From the NCBI GenBank assembly GCA_030435675.1, contig CM059624.1, positions 1,512,769 to 1,576,768 on the forward strand: 64,000 nucleotides of DNA, written 5' to 3'. The notes below the pieces were generated by a model. It made no database searches, had not been told where the DNA came from, and was given only the letters and a program-made list of their open reading frames with translations. The position numbers and the translations under genes were made by a program. Position 1 is the first letter of the stretch; each line of letters starts with the position of its first letter. Shown here piece by piece: positions 10,360 to 22,626 of this stretch. The stretch comes from Steinernema hermaphroditum. Its lineage: Eukaryota; Nematoda; Chromadorea; Rhabditida; Steinernematidae.

Positions 10360-11711
10360 TTATTTCATAGTGCTAACAATATTCACAACAGATCTTCTGG
10401 ACTTTACTGCGATCGAATAATAAACGAAAGTTTGTGCTACGCAATCCATAGCCACTCCAATGGTTCCGTAGGGCCCTACATACATGCCAGCTACGATATG
10501 TAGCACAGCTTCCACGAAGAAACCTATAGACATGGGCACTGTTTCGAACAGGAACTGGGCGTAGAACACATATCGAACGAATTTGTTTTTCTGAAAGACC
10601 CAGATGTATTGAACATTCTTCCATGTAGACCTACTCGTTGTTCACCCAGAGACCGCATTAGTTTCCTCTGTTTGTAAAGCAGTAACAGCGTGCAGGATCC
10701 AAGAGAAGTGCTGGCCAGCGACGAAGCCACCAGTGTTGCATTTAACAACACAAGAACGCGCACTCTATCGAAATCCAGGCAATGGTTGGCCCAGCATCCT
10801 GTGTACGAACTTTAAGAATGGTTCGGACAAGGGAACTTTCCGAAGCGTACGCCTCAGATTGAGCTCAAAGTTGGCGCACAGTTAGGCATACATTATATAC
10901 TCGTCCGAATATGTACATTTTTCCTGGTAACCAAGAGGTCCGGGGCATCTAAGGCAAAACTTTTTGGCGTTCCTTTTCCGTATATTCCTTTGTATGCTTA
11001 AAAGAATATCATGGATCCTGGTTACAAACAGACAATGTTGGTTTGGATGTGACTTTCGAAGGGCAGGTGGGTGTGGTGCACTTATGAGCCGACCAGCTTT
11101 TGGAACATGGTCAGGTGTATAGGCCGACGTCCGTCTGAGGATTAATGTTCACTAATGTATGCCTAACTGCATGTCGATTTTTAGCTCGATCTGAGGCGGA
11201 CAGTCCGAAACGTTCCCTTGTTAAATGACCAAACTATACCTTTAGGAAGGGGTGCCACATGCGCGTCGTTGTTATCAATAACGTAGTATGTGCCTACAGA
11301 AGCGAGTACAAGAAATGCGAAAAGCATAAAGACTATGGCCACATGATTAAACTTCTTTGCTGATCTTGCGGGACGCAAAATGTGAAAGATTCGTTGAGAA
11401 AATAGAGCGATTGTAGCGCAATTGTTAAATTGTCGCAGAACGAGCAACGCATTTCCATTGACGATGAGCCTCATCATACTGCGAGGTTTGACTTCCATCA
11501 TCGAAAGGCAAATCAGAATCCATTGAGTGGAGAGTAGACTGGTAAGGACAGCGTACACAATGTGGCATCCAAAAACGACGCACAATGCAGGGCTTTTATT
11601 CCATCTGGGTACAAACGCTTTCTCTCGTGAAATGAGGAGGATAAAGGTAAGTGTCAGTATACAAAGCACCAACAGAGCAAAGTACTCTGCAAGGGCGACT
11701 TCTCGCAGCAT
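10360..11711 (-). CDS. seven-transmembrane chemoreceptor, array copy C
   Basis: Exons 11711-11240, 10798-10635 and 10590-10360 give 288 residues. Exon lengths match copy B exactly (472, 164, 231). The donor is AAAG|GTATAG, the acceptor TACACAG, and the second intron is 44 bases. It is the most diverged of the three copies in exon 1 but nearly identical to B in the last exon, which hints at gene conversion at the 3' end. The frame is open throughout. AATAAA overlaps the stop codon. Confidence 0.8.
10830..11222. repeat. intron 1 inverted-repeat pair, copy C
   Basis: Arms at about 10830-10866 and 11182-11222. Both contain CGCCTCAGAT(C/T)GAGCT in opposite orientation. The spacer is shorter than in copies A and B, but the arms keep their positions next to the two splice sites. 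Confidence 0.7.
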
Positions 11712-12539
11712 TAGTAAAGCGGAAATGAATGTTATGAGGTAATGGGCACTGAAACAGATTTTCCGCGAAATTAGGTGAAATCAATAATTAATAGACTCGG
11801 ACGATGGTGACCGACGTGGGTTTGGGCGGAGGCGAGATGTTGCGGAGGCAGTGAAAATACGTCTCTACTCTATTGAGGGCAAAGAAAATGAAAACTAAAG
11901 AATAAATCACTCCTGTGCAAGCCACCGGAGATCAGAGGATAGTGGAGAACGGTGCCACTTACAACGCTTTCAGTTTCCAGGGCACCCATAGCAGATCGCC
12001 CGGCTAGTGACATGTACTTATGGCGAAAGGGGCAACTTACGCTACTGTTACGCTAACTACGATTTTTGTACGAATTCAATTAGGGGAATTCGATCGGTTT
12101 GTGAGGCAACGTTTCCATCACAACTTATTGGCATCATAACTGTTTTATCTGTTTATTCTCAACACTTCTGTGTGAGCATTTAGGCCATCGAAGATCAGAG
12201 GACGGCTGTAACGGAGAACTCATAAACGGCGCCGTACTTTACTTCCAATTTCCAGGGCGCCCAGATTACCAGGTTAGCAACATAAACTTGTGAGTGAAGG
12301 GGTCTAATGGGGTATCTATAACTAGGAGCGATTAAAATGGTCCAGAGCCGCGAATTGGCAATTAGTTGGACCTGAGAACGCTTTGTTTTTGTGCCAATCC
12401 AACAACAGGCGCTGGGAATTCGACCTATTTGGGAGAAAAAGCTTCAGGGATGTGCAGTACACCCTCTTGTCCACGACCACTTATTTGCATTATATCTATT
12501 TTATTTGCTTATTGTCATAACTCTAAACAGTGAACGTGG
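11712..12539. other. intergenic, array edge
   Basis: No gene supported. Contains decayed spacer fragments shared with 9900-10250 (for example around 11930-12060 and 12180-12330), marking the right-hand edge of the receptor array. Confidence 0.45.
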
Positions 12540-15496
12540 TCACTTGGCTCTCGTGACATCAACGGTAAAGACAGCTATTTTCTTTTTCCTCAGCATCATG
12601 TTGACCATGTTCTGTCTCAGTCTTCCATTAAGCAGAACGGTCATCATGGCAAGCATTCCACAATCGACGATCCATTGCATATTCAAGAAAGCTCGGGTGT
12701 GCCGTTTGTCCAAGAATATCGGAGGAACCCAGAAACTCCAAATGACGAACAGCGATTCGTATACGAAGGACACAACGGCTATGATGAGAATCCGCATTTC
12801 CATCCTCGAAGAAGGCGTGAATCCGGATGTTGTGTTTCTCAACTAGACACTTTAAGTTAGCTGGAATAGACCGACCTTGTTCTTACCTTAATGAAATATC
12901 CAAAAACTAAGAGATATATCACGAAAATGAAGGCGAACAGGCTTATGTCGATGAAGGACTCGACTTCGGCCATGATCCTAGCACCCTCCTTGGCACGGTC
13001 ATATGTCCATCCGAGATTGTTTTCGTAGATATATCCAAAATTGGGCAGAGAAAGAATAATCAGTGACGCTAGCCACATGAACCATGATAGGGCAATAAGA
13101 CAGTTTGAGATGGAGAGGTGAACGCTTCTCTGTTTTGGTAATGTCGTGATGAGAAGCCTATCGACGGCCAAGGCGAGAGATAGGCCGATGAATGGAAACC
13201 ATCCCGATTCGACTATAATTCCGAGAACCTAAAGGATAATCGTATTTAGAGAGCAAGCTGGTTAGAGTGACAGATCACGGGTTGCACTTTTGGCAATCGA
13301 ATTAGGAAACATTCGATTTTGTCCACATATCACATATCTACCCAACCGATGAGGCACAAATTTGATGAAGACCGCTCTCTCCGACTGTAGGCGCAGCCCT
13401 TCGAGATAGGACTTTTTAAGCTAGAACACAGGGCTGATAAGTGTTAAAAGATTATGCCTTATAATCAGTTATAAAATTCGCAGTAAAGTTATTTTTTAGG
13501 GTGGGCCATCGCACGTAACCGAACTAGAACATGTTCGGCTCGATTCAGTTCCGTTTCAGCGTTCGGAAAAATGGGTTCGAAATCCCGCCCTAGTCGTTTT
13601 CATGCAAACCTCGTGCCACCCTGTCGAATACCCATTGAAGCATGGTTCAAGAGTTCCCAAATTTTCCAGAGGATGATTCATCACATCGCACTATATCTTG
13701 TTAATTGGTACGTGAAATGTACTAAACGAAAACCAAAACGCTTCAATAGAAATGCGAACTTTGTCCTCTCGTAGTAAACATGACCTCCCGGTCAGGTGTA
13801 CATCGTTAGAACAGATGCTCTGAATGTCGAAATAGAAATCTGGAAATCTGCCAGGCAGCTGCGAAAAGATCGGCTACTATGAAACGGAAAGTCAGGTGAA
13901 GTACGATTACGTCAGGGGAGGGAAGTTACGTCAGGTGAGGCCGCTAGAGTGTACTAGAACGGAAAACACTTGAAGAAAATCCGAAGTTTGGGGTCGAAAA
14001 ATGTTTTGGTCCACTTTTTGAGCTCTTCGTTGGATTCAAACTTTCGTCGTCTTTATCACTGCTCAAGGACCGAAACAGTCAGAGAGGGCGAGCTCAGTAC
14101 TATTTGGTGGACGAATCAGAACCTCCGAACCTAATCGTGGAGTTCACTGCGTGAAGCAAGGTGATATCTTTCTTGTTTGATCTCGTTTCCGGGCAAGAAG
14201 TGGAGATCTTCTGATGATGTTCTACGTATACATTAGCTGTGGTAGTGGCGCCTCATCCCAGCACTACTCAGTAGACAACGTCTTGGCTACCTAACAAAAC
14301 GGATAGCATAAATTTGCTGTTAGTAAACTTCGGAATTGGGATCAGGATAAGGCTTTTCAGCGGGACCCATCTACTGGTATTTCTCCTGGAGCTTGTCGAT
14401 TAACACCCACTTTTCGTCGCAGTAAAAACAATATTTTGTTGACGCTGGAGAGCAGAGCAAAGGCGATGGAAGCTCTGTAGCCTTTGTGACCGTCGGCGAG
14501 GTCATTTTTTGTGATCCTCAAGCTCCCAGTTTCGACTGCTCAACTCAGTCAGTTTGCGTGCAATTGCAGGTCGTTGACTGGGCAGCTCCGTAGACGATTT
14601 TTTCTGGTACAAAGTGCAACGTGACGACAGGTGCAAAGCATGGTAATTTTCGTGTCTCAGTGGTTTGGTGAGTGGTCTCCCTAAATGATGAATGTGGGGA
14701 TTTGAGGTTTTATAGGGATGAATTAAAAAAACTTTACTATTTCGATTTCCTAACAATGCACCTAATATGGTGATATATTCGGTATAATCGTTCCAACCAC
14801 CTATTCAGCCCGGTTGTGTATACCAGGCGGCTGCTACCGTATCAAAAAAGGTCGAGCGAGCAGAGAAACGATGTTTTTTGTGGGGTCTAGCATTTTCTCT
14901 ATTTGTCTAACTCTCTTCATGCTGATACAAACAGACGGTAGCCACCGCTGGAGATATGTAGTATATGGGTGATGGCTGATGAATGGACTGATTCAACAAG
15001 GCATACGTCATCTTCGTGCTGCACATCTCTGCGCACGACTACCCATGAAGTCCCAGACGTCCCAGCTGTCTTGTCCGTGCTAATTTACCGCACTTAACTG
15101 CTAGACACCCCTGAAGCTCAGAGAACGCAATCGTTAACCATCGATTTTTCATATTAGCGCATTAGCTTTTTGCAATTTACTATGATTTAATATACGCACT
15201 CACCCGTTCTATGTAGTAATTGAAGACTGAGTCGCAGATAGTCATAACTCCTCCGCCAGTGAATGACACCAATTGGATGACGCAGGATACGCAGATGTGT
15301 TTTATGATCCGGTATGTGCCGGTCTTGTATTCTTTATAAGTGGAGAGGGTCTAAAAGGGTTGATTTCACCGATCCAAAAATTGGACGGGCCACTTACCAT
15401 CAGAATAAGTATATTTAAGACTAGCAGTGAAGAAGCGACGATGAAATCGACCAGACCAATAAGAGAAAACATACTCAACTCTACTTCGAACAACAT
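12540..15496 (-). CDS. serpentine chemoreceptor, Srx/Srt-like (paralogue 1)
   Basis: Exons 15496-15398, 15350-15204, 13228-12887 and 12842-12540 give 296 residues. Phase 0 holds at every junction. Introns are 47, 1975 and 44 bases. Seven hydrophobic segments are present. Segment 3 ends in LALAVDR, a DRY-like motif, and segment 6 contains YESLFVIWSFW. The 36.6-38.5 kb gene is a clear paralogue. It lacks intron 2: residues on either side (NYYIER and VLGIIVESGW here) are contiguous there. Class Srx or Srt is an inference from layout; I could not run a profile search. Confidence 0.75.
14824..14952. repeat. short inverted repeat in intron 2 of paralogue 1
   Basis: Arms read CCAGGCGGCTGCTACCG and, on the other strand, CCAGCGGTGGCTACCG, about 130 bases apart end to end. 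This is a MITE-like palindrome in an intron absent from the paralogue. No target duplication was identified. Confidence 0.4.
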
Positions 15497-16059
15497 AAGT
15501 TACAAGAAGGAACTGGGTATCCCAGACGGGGTACCAGGAACAGTTGTCGAAGAAAAACAGGCAGGCATGAAATATTGATACATAGCGGCTGGGATTTAAC
15601 CTTATGTTTTGGGGCACAGGTAGCGTATACTTCGTTAATACACAGCGATTACGTTAATTCTCACCTGTCAAGTATTAGATCACGTTGGTGGATTCGATTA
15701 GGTTTGCACTTCGCGTGGAGTGTGTGATGGTTAACTTACGCTAAAGGAACTCTTAAAAACAGGTGATTATATGAAAGTGACATTCAAAAAGTGTCATATA
15801 AATGTGAGAAGGCGTTATTAAACTTTATTTTATGTTTTATGGGTGGGAGTTCGATGAAAAATGGGCGGTAAACACATGACGTCCTGGTAGGACTTTCCGC
15901 TCTTTGTTATGTGACGCGGTAAATTTTGTGAACTACACGAAGAATAAATGAGTATGCACTGTAAGTTTTTTATTCGTCACGATAGGTTTTTAGCGAAGGA
16001 AATGTTTCGTATTTAGGGACAATCCCGAGATCTGATTTTAAACGGCTTTGATCTCGGTC
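15497..16059. other. intergenic, nothing recognised
   Basis: Upstream region of the preceding receptor. No open frame with a homologue and no clear repeat structure. Confidence 0.4.
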
Positions 16060-16810
16060 TTTCATTTAAGCCGGTGGCGTGACCGTACTAAAACCGCCAC
16101 TAACGACAGTCGCACAACGAGCACAGTTGTACTGTAGTGCTACCCCGGTCGCAGGTTCCTGTTCCCTAAAATCAAACGCCAAGATGCGGAGCGCTCCGAT
16201 TAAAAGGGGTAAAAACATTGACAAAGATAGCAAGGCTAAGAAAAACATTCTGCCGTCGACGGGGATCGAGTCCAGCAGAAAATGGAGCGTGGTAGTCCGG
16301 CACGTTAACCACTTTGCCACACGGCTGTGAGCGGGGCTTCAACAGCACTATGCCACATACAATCCCTTCTTTTTAACCCATTTTTAGACTCTCTCTGATA
16401 ACGACCCGAATTAGGACAACCGGAAGCCGTAGTCCCACCACCGCTGACAATAGTATATCCAACGCCAGGAATCCGGCCGCGTGAGAAGTCATTCTGAATG
16501 TAGCCGATTCTCTGAGGGCACCATTACACCATTCTCAGATGTTCCGTGAAGCGCCGCCACCGACCGGTTCGACCTCCACGCCACGTCAGAGATGAAGCTG
16601 GCTACAAGTGATATCCTCTGTTGTCTACTTTTCGACGTGATGTAAGGCGAATTGCCTTGAAGTCGTGAAATAAAGTTGTGTTAGTCTCATAAGATGCTGC
16701 CGATGCCGCAGACGTCACTGCACTTCTTGTCCACTGTTCCACCAGCGTGTACAGTTTGAGCCAAATCATTCATTCTTGGGTCCCTCCTTTGTCAGTGAAA
16801 TGAGGGGTGA
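16060..16810 (-). repeat. tRNA-derived (SINE-like) repeat, single-sided copy
   Basis: The reverse strand of about 16245-16330 reads like the body of a tRNA: A-box-like TGGCAAAGTGGTTAACGTG, then GTGCCGGACTAC, then a degraded B box before CCGTCGACGGCA. The flanks match the palindromic element at 29.9-30.5 kb: CAGTCGCACAACGA and CCTAAAATCAAACG on one side, TGTACAGTTTGAGCCAAATC on the other. The tRNA fold is broken (no matching 5' acceptor strand), so this is not a tRNA gene. Confidence 0.6.
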
Positions 16811-17603
16811 CGATATAGTTAGTCCCAATTCACATATAGGAACCAGAACTCTACACCTATCATTCGATTGCCTCTGGAACTACCGATGCTGTAATGAACA
16901 CCGGCGAACAGAGATGGCCAGGGACTTGGGTACCTTCCTTGTTAATCCCAGCTTCGTAAGCTGCAGGAGAGGGCACTATTGTTCTAGTCGACAGGACCAT
17001 TTCTGTCGGATTCTGTTCGCAATCTTCCAGGAGGAGTTTCGTTTCAGATTCGTAGACTCCATTGCATAACGACACTTCTTAAGGCGAGACAATCTTTGTG
17101 CAAAATATTCCATCTGCTCGCGCGACTTCGTTCACCACCTGTTCTATCGAAAGCCAGACGGGAGAAACTTCACAGCGATCTTTATGAAGTCAGACGTGCG
17201 AACAGGTGCTATTTGAGGCCAAATGCACAATAATGCTTCCTATGAAACAGCTTAATTTTATGCATCGTGGGCGTGCAGCATAGGGACCAATTGTTTCCGG
17301 TACAAGTGAGGGACATCGCCTCCTATGTACGAGCAACGTAAAGTACAGTTCCACCCACGAAGTTTCAATTTCGGAAGATTGACTAGCTAGTAAACATATC
17401 AGGTCGGTTTCCATCTTCAATCGCCATTGATCACTGATTGGGTTATCAGACGGTAAACATAGGTGTGAACTTTATAGGACACCATATCGATCGCCAAAGA
17501 TGTCTTCGGTGTTTTGCTACATAAACATTGGCCGTCGCCTTACTTGCTCCTCGCTTATCTGTCCAATACTGCACGCCTTAACGGATATAATCTTATTGGA
17601 AGA
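16811..17603. other. intergenic, upstream of pantothenate kinase
   Basis: No gene or repeat recognised. An additional 5' exon of the kinase could lie here, since the first predicted exon is short, but I see no confident candidate. Confidence 0.4.
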
Positions 17604-18904
17604 ATGGTTGAGAAAGGCAATTCTGGAATGCCATGGATCGGACTCGATATCGGAGAAACCGTCACAAAACTCGTATACTTCGAACCAGTAAGTGAACCTG
17701 CCATATTCGCCATCGTGCATTCGCTATACTGTAGGTAGAGTATACTGATTCAAAAAATGAGATGATCCAGTCGTATTTATCGTACGGTATCCAGGATGAT
17801 AGTCTACAACTGAACAACATCTATGTTGACGTAAGTTGGACGATTTTGGCGCTGATGCCGTGATCTTTAGGGCAGCCAGGGCAATGCTAAATTCACTCGC
17901 TTTCCCACCAATCAAGTTTCAAAGTTGCTTTCAATGGCCCAGAAGAATAAGGATAGCTATGCGATATGCGCCACCGGCGGCGCCTTAAGTAACACGGATA
18001 GGGAGTTTATATGTCACCAGTCGGATGAACTGAACGCACTTATAAAAGGCGTCGAGTTCACCATCGCCGCAAATTCCGATGAGTGTTACTATTACGATAA
18101 TCCGCTCGATGATGATCAACACCGCAAGGTCGTTTGGCAATGGCCCAGGTCCGGCAACGGGATACAGTACCCTTACATACTTGTGAATATATGCTCCGGA
18201 GTATCAGTGTTTGCCGTCGATGGACAGAGCAGCTTCGAGCGAGTGTGTGGAAGCAGGTTAGCCTTGTTTTTTTAATTTTTGCAGATGTTTCGTTGACAGC
18301 ATCGGTGGTGGGTTCTTTCAAGGCCTCTGTTGTCTTCTCTGCAACTGCGCCACCCTCGAAGAAGCGATCGAATTGGCAAGCGAAGGCGACAACAGAAACG
18401 TCGATAAACTCGTGCTCGATATCTATGGTGAAGACTACGACGCGGTGGGACTCAGCGGGGATATTGTCGCCGCCAGGTGAGATTTCTGAATGTAGCTTTA
18501 TTGAATGTTTGTTAGCTTTGGGAAGATCTGCTCCATGAAGGAACGTGACTCTGTGCGACCTGAAGATTTGGCTCGATCAGCTCTAGTTACTATAACGAAC
18601 AATATCGGTTCGTTCATGGACAGCTGCGTTTTCCTTTATCCGCTCAGTTTTAGGTTCGATAGCAATGAATGCGGCTGACCAGTACAGAACCGACCGAATC
18701 GTCTTCGTGGGTAGCTTCCTCCGCGCGAATTCGATCGTCGCGCGTCTTCTCTCCAACGCTATGGATTTCTGGTCGGGAGGAACGAAACGAGCACTTTTCC
18801 TAGAGCATGAAGGCTACTTTGGCGCTGTTGGGTGCCTCTTCAATGTCCCCGGAGTTCGAGAGAACAGCTGTCAAGTTTTTGCAAGACGATCAAGCAAACA
18901 ATAA
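17604..18904 (+). CDS. pnk: pantothenate kinase (eukaryotic type II PanK)
   Basis: Catalyses the ATP-dependent phosphorylation of pantothenate, the first and committed step of coenzyme A synthesis. Six exons: 17604-17687, 17735-17830, 17871-18256, 18300-18476, 18516-18607 and 18654-18904; 361 residues. All phases agree and introns are 39-47 bases. Family landmarks: GLDIG at residues 13-17 followed by TKLVYFEP; KGVEFTIAANSDECYYY; NICSGVSVFAVDG; SSIGGGFFQGLCCLL; TITNNIGSIA; VFVGSFLR; LEHEGYFGAVG near the C-terminus. Length is close to the catalytic core of animal PanKs, without the long N-terminal extension. One oddity: the phosphate-binding loop usually reads DIGGT, but here it is DIGET (E18). 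The first in-frame ATG is used. Confidence 0.9.
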
Positions 18905-19357
18905 GTTATAAATGAGTCAGGGATTAATCACTTAGAGCTTGTGAAAATGAAGACAGTGTTAGGTAGCATTCATTGTTTCTTGTTTGGGATCTGGACCGTC
19001 CCTCTGAGATCTGGACCGTCCCCTCTGCCAAATGGGATTTCGAGGGCTCGTGGAATGCGGGCGTAATGCAGCAACAGATCCTAGCACAGTTCGAGTTCGA
19101 GTTTGACTCGGACTCCTTGTAAAAGAAGTAAAAACAACTCGGTCAACGTCAGTGTGGTCATCAAGATTCATAAGGGAAATGACCAAAAAATGACAGACCA
19201 AAGAATGTTTTGAGCGATCCAGCGAAGTAAAACAAGCGTAACTGTCGACTCACACCATTTAGAGCATCGCATTTACACCTCAATTCTCATAAAAGACAGC
19301 GAACTAACACTTCCTTATTGATCAACTCTCTGTCTTGGCATTGTTTATCGATCAGCG
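18905..19357. other. intergenic spacer
   Basis: Contains a direct duplication of about 18 bases, GATCTGGACCGTCCC, at 18989-19025. Otherwise nothing recognised. It probably holds the kinase 3' end and the promoter of the next gene. Confidence 0.4.
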
Positions 19358-20278
19358 ATGGACACCACGCCGTTCCTATTCCGCGAAGCCGTCGCCATTT
19401 TGCTCCCGTCAGACTTCTTAGAAGTTCTGTGCACAGGCAATGTCCCCGGATGGAGTATAGTGGCCAGAGAAGTGAGGAAGAAAACAATGATTTTCGAGTT
19501 GTCTGTGTACGCCGACAACACTGAAGGTCTGCATGTCTATTATGTCGATGAGAGGGATCCACTTCCTGATTATGACAGGAACAAGCGTTATCGATTTCGA
19601 TACTTGAAAGTCAGTCCGTCGAGGTATGTGACTAGAAGGCGCAATGTGAAAAAGGATATCTTCTCGAATGTGGACCATGTGGAGAAGTTTGTCGCCGACC
19701 GTGCTATTTACATCGATACCTACTTTGATAACTTTTGGCCAAGTTACATACGACAGCTCTCGGTAACAGAGTGCAAATTCGACTCGAATTCGATGTTCCC
19801 CTCTCTGCTGAGACGACTCATTCGATGTAACTTATTGACCGGACTAACTGTCTGTTCGTCTACTTATGAAGGAGATATGATAGATGTGGAAACGGACATT
19901 TGGGAAAGCCTCATCCATGGAAGGCGATTGAGCGAATTGTCTATGTTCGACAACGATAATTTAACGAACTTATCTGGAAAGTTTATCAAGAATCTTGTGA
20001 CGTACTGGTCGGAAAAGATAGAAGGATTTGGTCGACATGTTGCTTTGCATATGGATCCTGACTATGTAGAGACTCAGGAAGCTCGACTCTTGCGGAGCCG
20101 ATTTTGCCCCATCAACGGTATTCTCAGTCATCGTAGTACTGGATGCTATGCGATATGGATGCAAACTTCGTTGAAGTTTAATCATATGGATGTAGAACGT
20201 CTCCGTGCCCAAATTAGAGACCTTGTGCGCAACAGGCTTCTTAATACTCTAAATGTTGATCAATGTAACCGGAGATGA
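19358..20278 (+). CDS. single-exon orphan protein, 306 residues
   Basis: A long uninterrupted frame with a good ATG, and AATAAA at about 20293 just after the stop. The N-terminus is MDTTPFLFREAVAILLPSDF followed by a Leu/Trp pattern (residues 18-40) vaguely like an F-box helix. The rest is charged, with no transmembrane segment and no signal peptide. The general plan (short helical start, then a long variable mixed domain) is common among expanded F-box-like or BTB-like adaptor families of nematodes, but I do not recognise a domain. Coding is supported by its length relative to the AT-rich spacers and by the lack of repeats. Function unknown. Confidence 0.65.
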   Translation: MDTTPFLFREAVAILLPSDFLEVLCTGNVPGWSIVAREVRKKTMIFELSVYADNTEGLHVYYVDERDPLPDYDRNKRYRFRYLKVSPSRYVTRRRNVKKDIFSNVDHVEKFVADRAIYIDTYFDNFWPSYIRQLSVTECKFDSNSMFPSLLRRLIRCNLLTGLTVCSSTYEGDMIDVETDIWESLIHGRRLSELSMFDNDNLTNLSGKFIKNLVTYWSEKIEGFGRHVALHMDPDYVETQEARLLRSRFCPINGILSHRSTGCYAIWMQTSLKFNHMDVERLRAQIRDLVRNRLLNTLNVDQCNRR

Positions 20279-22618
20279 TTATCTTATGTTTGGAATAAAT
20301 TACTGCATTAAATGAATTAGCAAACAAGAAAAGTGATAGTGGATGGGTCACTCACCTGTTCGGTTCTACATGGATCGATGGCGCTCAAGATTATCCCTAT
20401 CCCAGATGTACGGAGCGAATCTTCCGGATTCTGGGGCAACGATGCTTGGCCATCAAAGTCGCCTAATTTGAACCCATTCGACTTCATTCGGCATCTTGGA
20501 CCAGAAGATCTACCCAGTCAAACATATGTCACTGGATACACTGGCTAGTGGAAGTCACTGAGAACATGTGCATGCTGCAGGTTCATTGTCCGCCTGAGAA
20601 ACACGACTGCACAAGATTCTCTCTCTTGCTGGGAAGTTAGTCTGGAAAAGATGGCGAGATAAGTGAAAAAATAATAAGCCCTTACAATCATTTGAGTATT
20701 CATCGTTCATATTAATCTACTTTTATGTGCCGAAGCCTGAAGAAGACCGGCGACTACGGAGTGACAATGTGGTCTTTTCGTGCATATATATGACGTCTCG
20801 CAAGGCGTAAGCCTTAGATACGAGAAATAAACTCAAAACTCGAAACTCGAGATCTCTCCTAGCAGTAGCCGACGGCAAAAAGTGGTATAATGCGATGCTA
20901 ATGTGTCACGATAACGAATCGTGGGGCTCCGAGTGTTTGCTCGATTATAGATAAGGAGGTCGATCGCAAGATGCATTCACGTAACAGCATATTGGTGCAG
21001 ATGAAATCATTGAAGTTAGATAAGGCCCATTATTCAGTGTACTTCGCGACACTTTCGAAGCGAAGTTTTTCTATGTCTTCCGTGCAAGTTTGACTTTTTT
21101 TGATTGGGCAATGCTGTAAAGTTGTTACAGCCTCTGTGTGTTGAGGAGGGCACCTCGTTTTCTGCGCTCTCTTCGCACTGCTTCTTGCAGGCAGTCGCAA
21201 TTATCCCAAACACAAGAATCATCAGCTTCTGATTAAGCTTTCGATCCGCTTCACCGCTCAAAAGAAGGATTCAAGCACGCCTCAATCACAAGTGCATATA
21301 TGAGTGTTGTATGAAGGCGATCCGATCCATTCACTAACACCTAGATACACTTACCGCGCCTCAACGTGCAACACCGATAATTTCGCTCCATCGTACACTA
21401 AATGAATGAAATGAAATAGTCACCGTTCCGAACCGGCTCCAGCTCTCGTTGTAGACATGTTTTTGTCCAGTTTTTGAAAGCAAAAACATCCCCTATATAT
21501 AAACGAACCGACGGGTCCGTTGGTCTGTCTGTAGCGCCAATCTTGCCGCCCGCAGGGCTATAGGCTAATTGGCTTTTAGTACCTGGAGGGCGCGAATTCG
21601 CGCGCAGCCGGGTTTATTACATGTAAATAGAGAAGCAGAACACACAGCGCAGTCAGAGAATGAAGCGGCTTTGGTTACAACTGTAAACACAAATATTTGA
21701 GGGCACTCACCAAGTGTCGTATTTTCAATGTTCAAATCAAATAGATGAGATGCGTTTCCGGCCTCTCTTGCAGATTCACAAACGGAACAGCAAATAGGTT
21801 ATTGATCGTTTAACTGACTATTTGCTCATGAATCCCATATATTTACTCGGTAATGTAAACAGAGCAGTATCGCTTGGGTTTCCAACGAATTGATAAGTAA
21901 AACAACTCTTCTTGGCGACGCGTTTACGAAATCTTTCTTTGTCTTCCGCACAAGTTTCACTTCTTTGATTGGGCAATGCTGAAAAGTTGTTAGAGTCTTT
22001 TAAGTATACTTTGTCGACCGCTCTTTGAAGGCCCTCACTCGGTGGTCAGCGATCCTTAAATCGTTTCCGAGCGTGCGGTTGGTCTGTTGGTGGTCAGACC
22101 CTGTGGCTGTTCAGTCTTCGTCTTTGAGTTAAGTGAGTTTTCCAGCTTCCGGAGGGAATTAGAACACCCGGAAGACGTAGTCTTAGCAACAGATAAACGG
22201 ATCCGTCGCTTCTCTGTTCATATAGGAGATCTCTTTTGTGATTTTCTGTCGCTGTCCTGCACACGGGGAAATACATGTAAACACTGCCCAACGGACTGGT
22301 CGGTTCCCCGAGGATATTTTGTGGGATTCACACTCCCATTGAACCGCTTCATCTTGAATTTTTTCTATAGTTATATTTTTTATATTTATACTCAGTATTG
22401 TCATCCCTGCTTGGAACAACATCCGTGGTAAATACGTTATAGACCATTTGACGTACTTTTCCGGAAATTCCAAATATTTACTCGGGTACGTACACAGAGC
22501 ACTCACGCTCTCAACGAATCGATAAGAAAAGCCAATGAATCTGCCACATGCTTTTAGTGACTGGTTCCATTTAATAATTATATCTTGTACCTGCATGATG
22601 AACCGTTCTTTTTTAAAA
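20279..22618. other. intergenic, decayed repeats
   Basis: No gene supported. Contains the second copy of the ~105-bp dispersed repeat at 20720-20835. Two related blocks at 21055-21150 and 21915-22010 share TTTGATTGGGCAATGCTG. 21490-21530 has a CCGTTGGTCTGTCTG segment that recurs at 45545. Confidence 0.5.
20720..20835 (-). repeat. dispersed ~105-bp repeat, copy 2
   Basis: The reverse strand matches 6079-6185 through GAGTTTATTTCTCGTAT, GCGAGACGTCATATATATGC and CCGGTCTTCTTC. It is not bordered by the MITE arms that surround copy 1. Confidence 0.65.
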
Positions 22619-22626
22619 ATTTGAAT

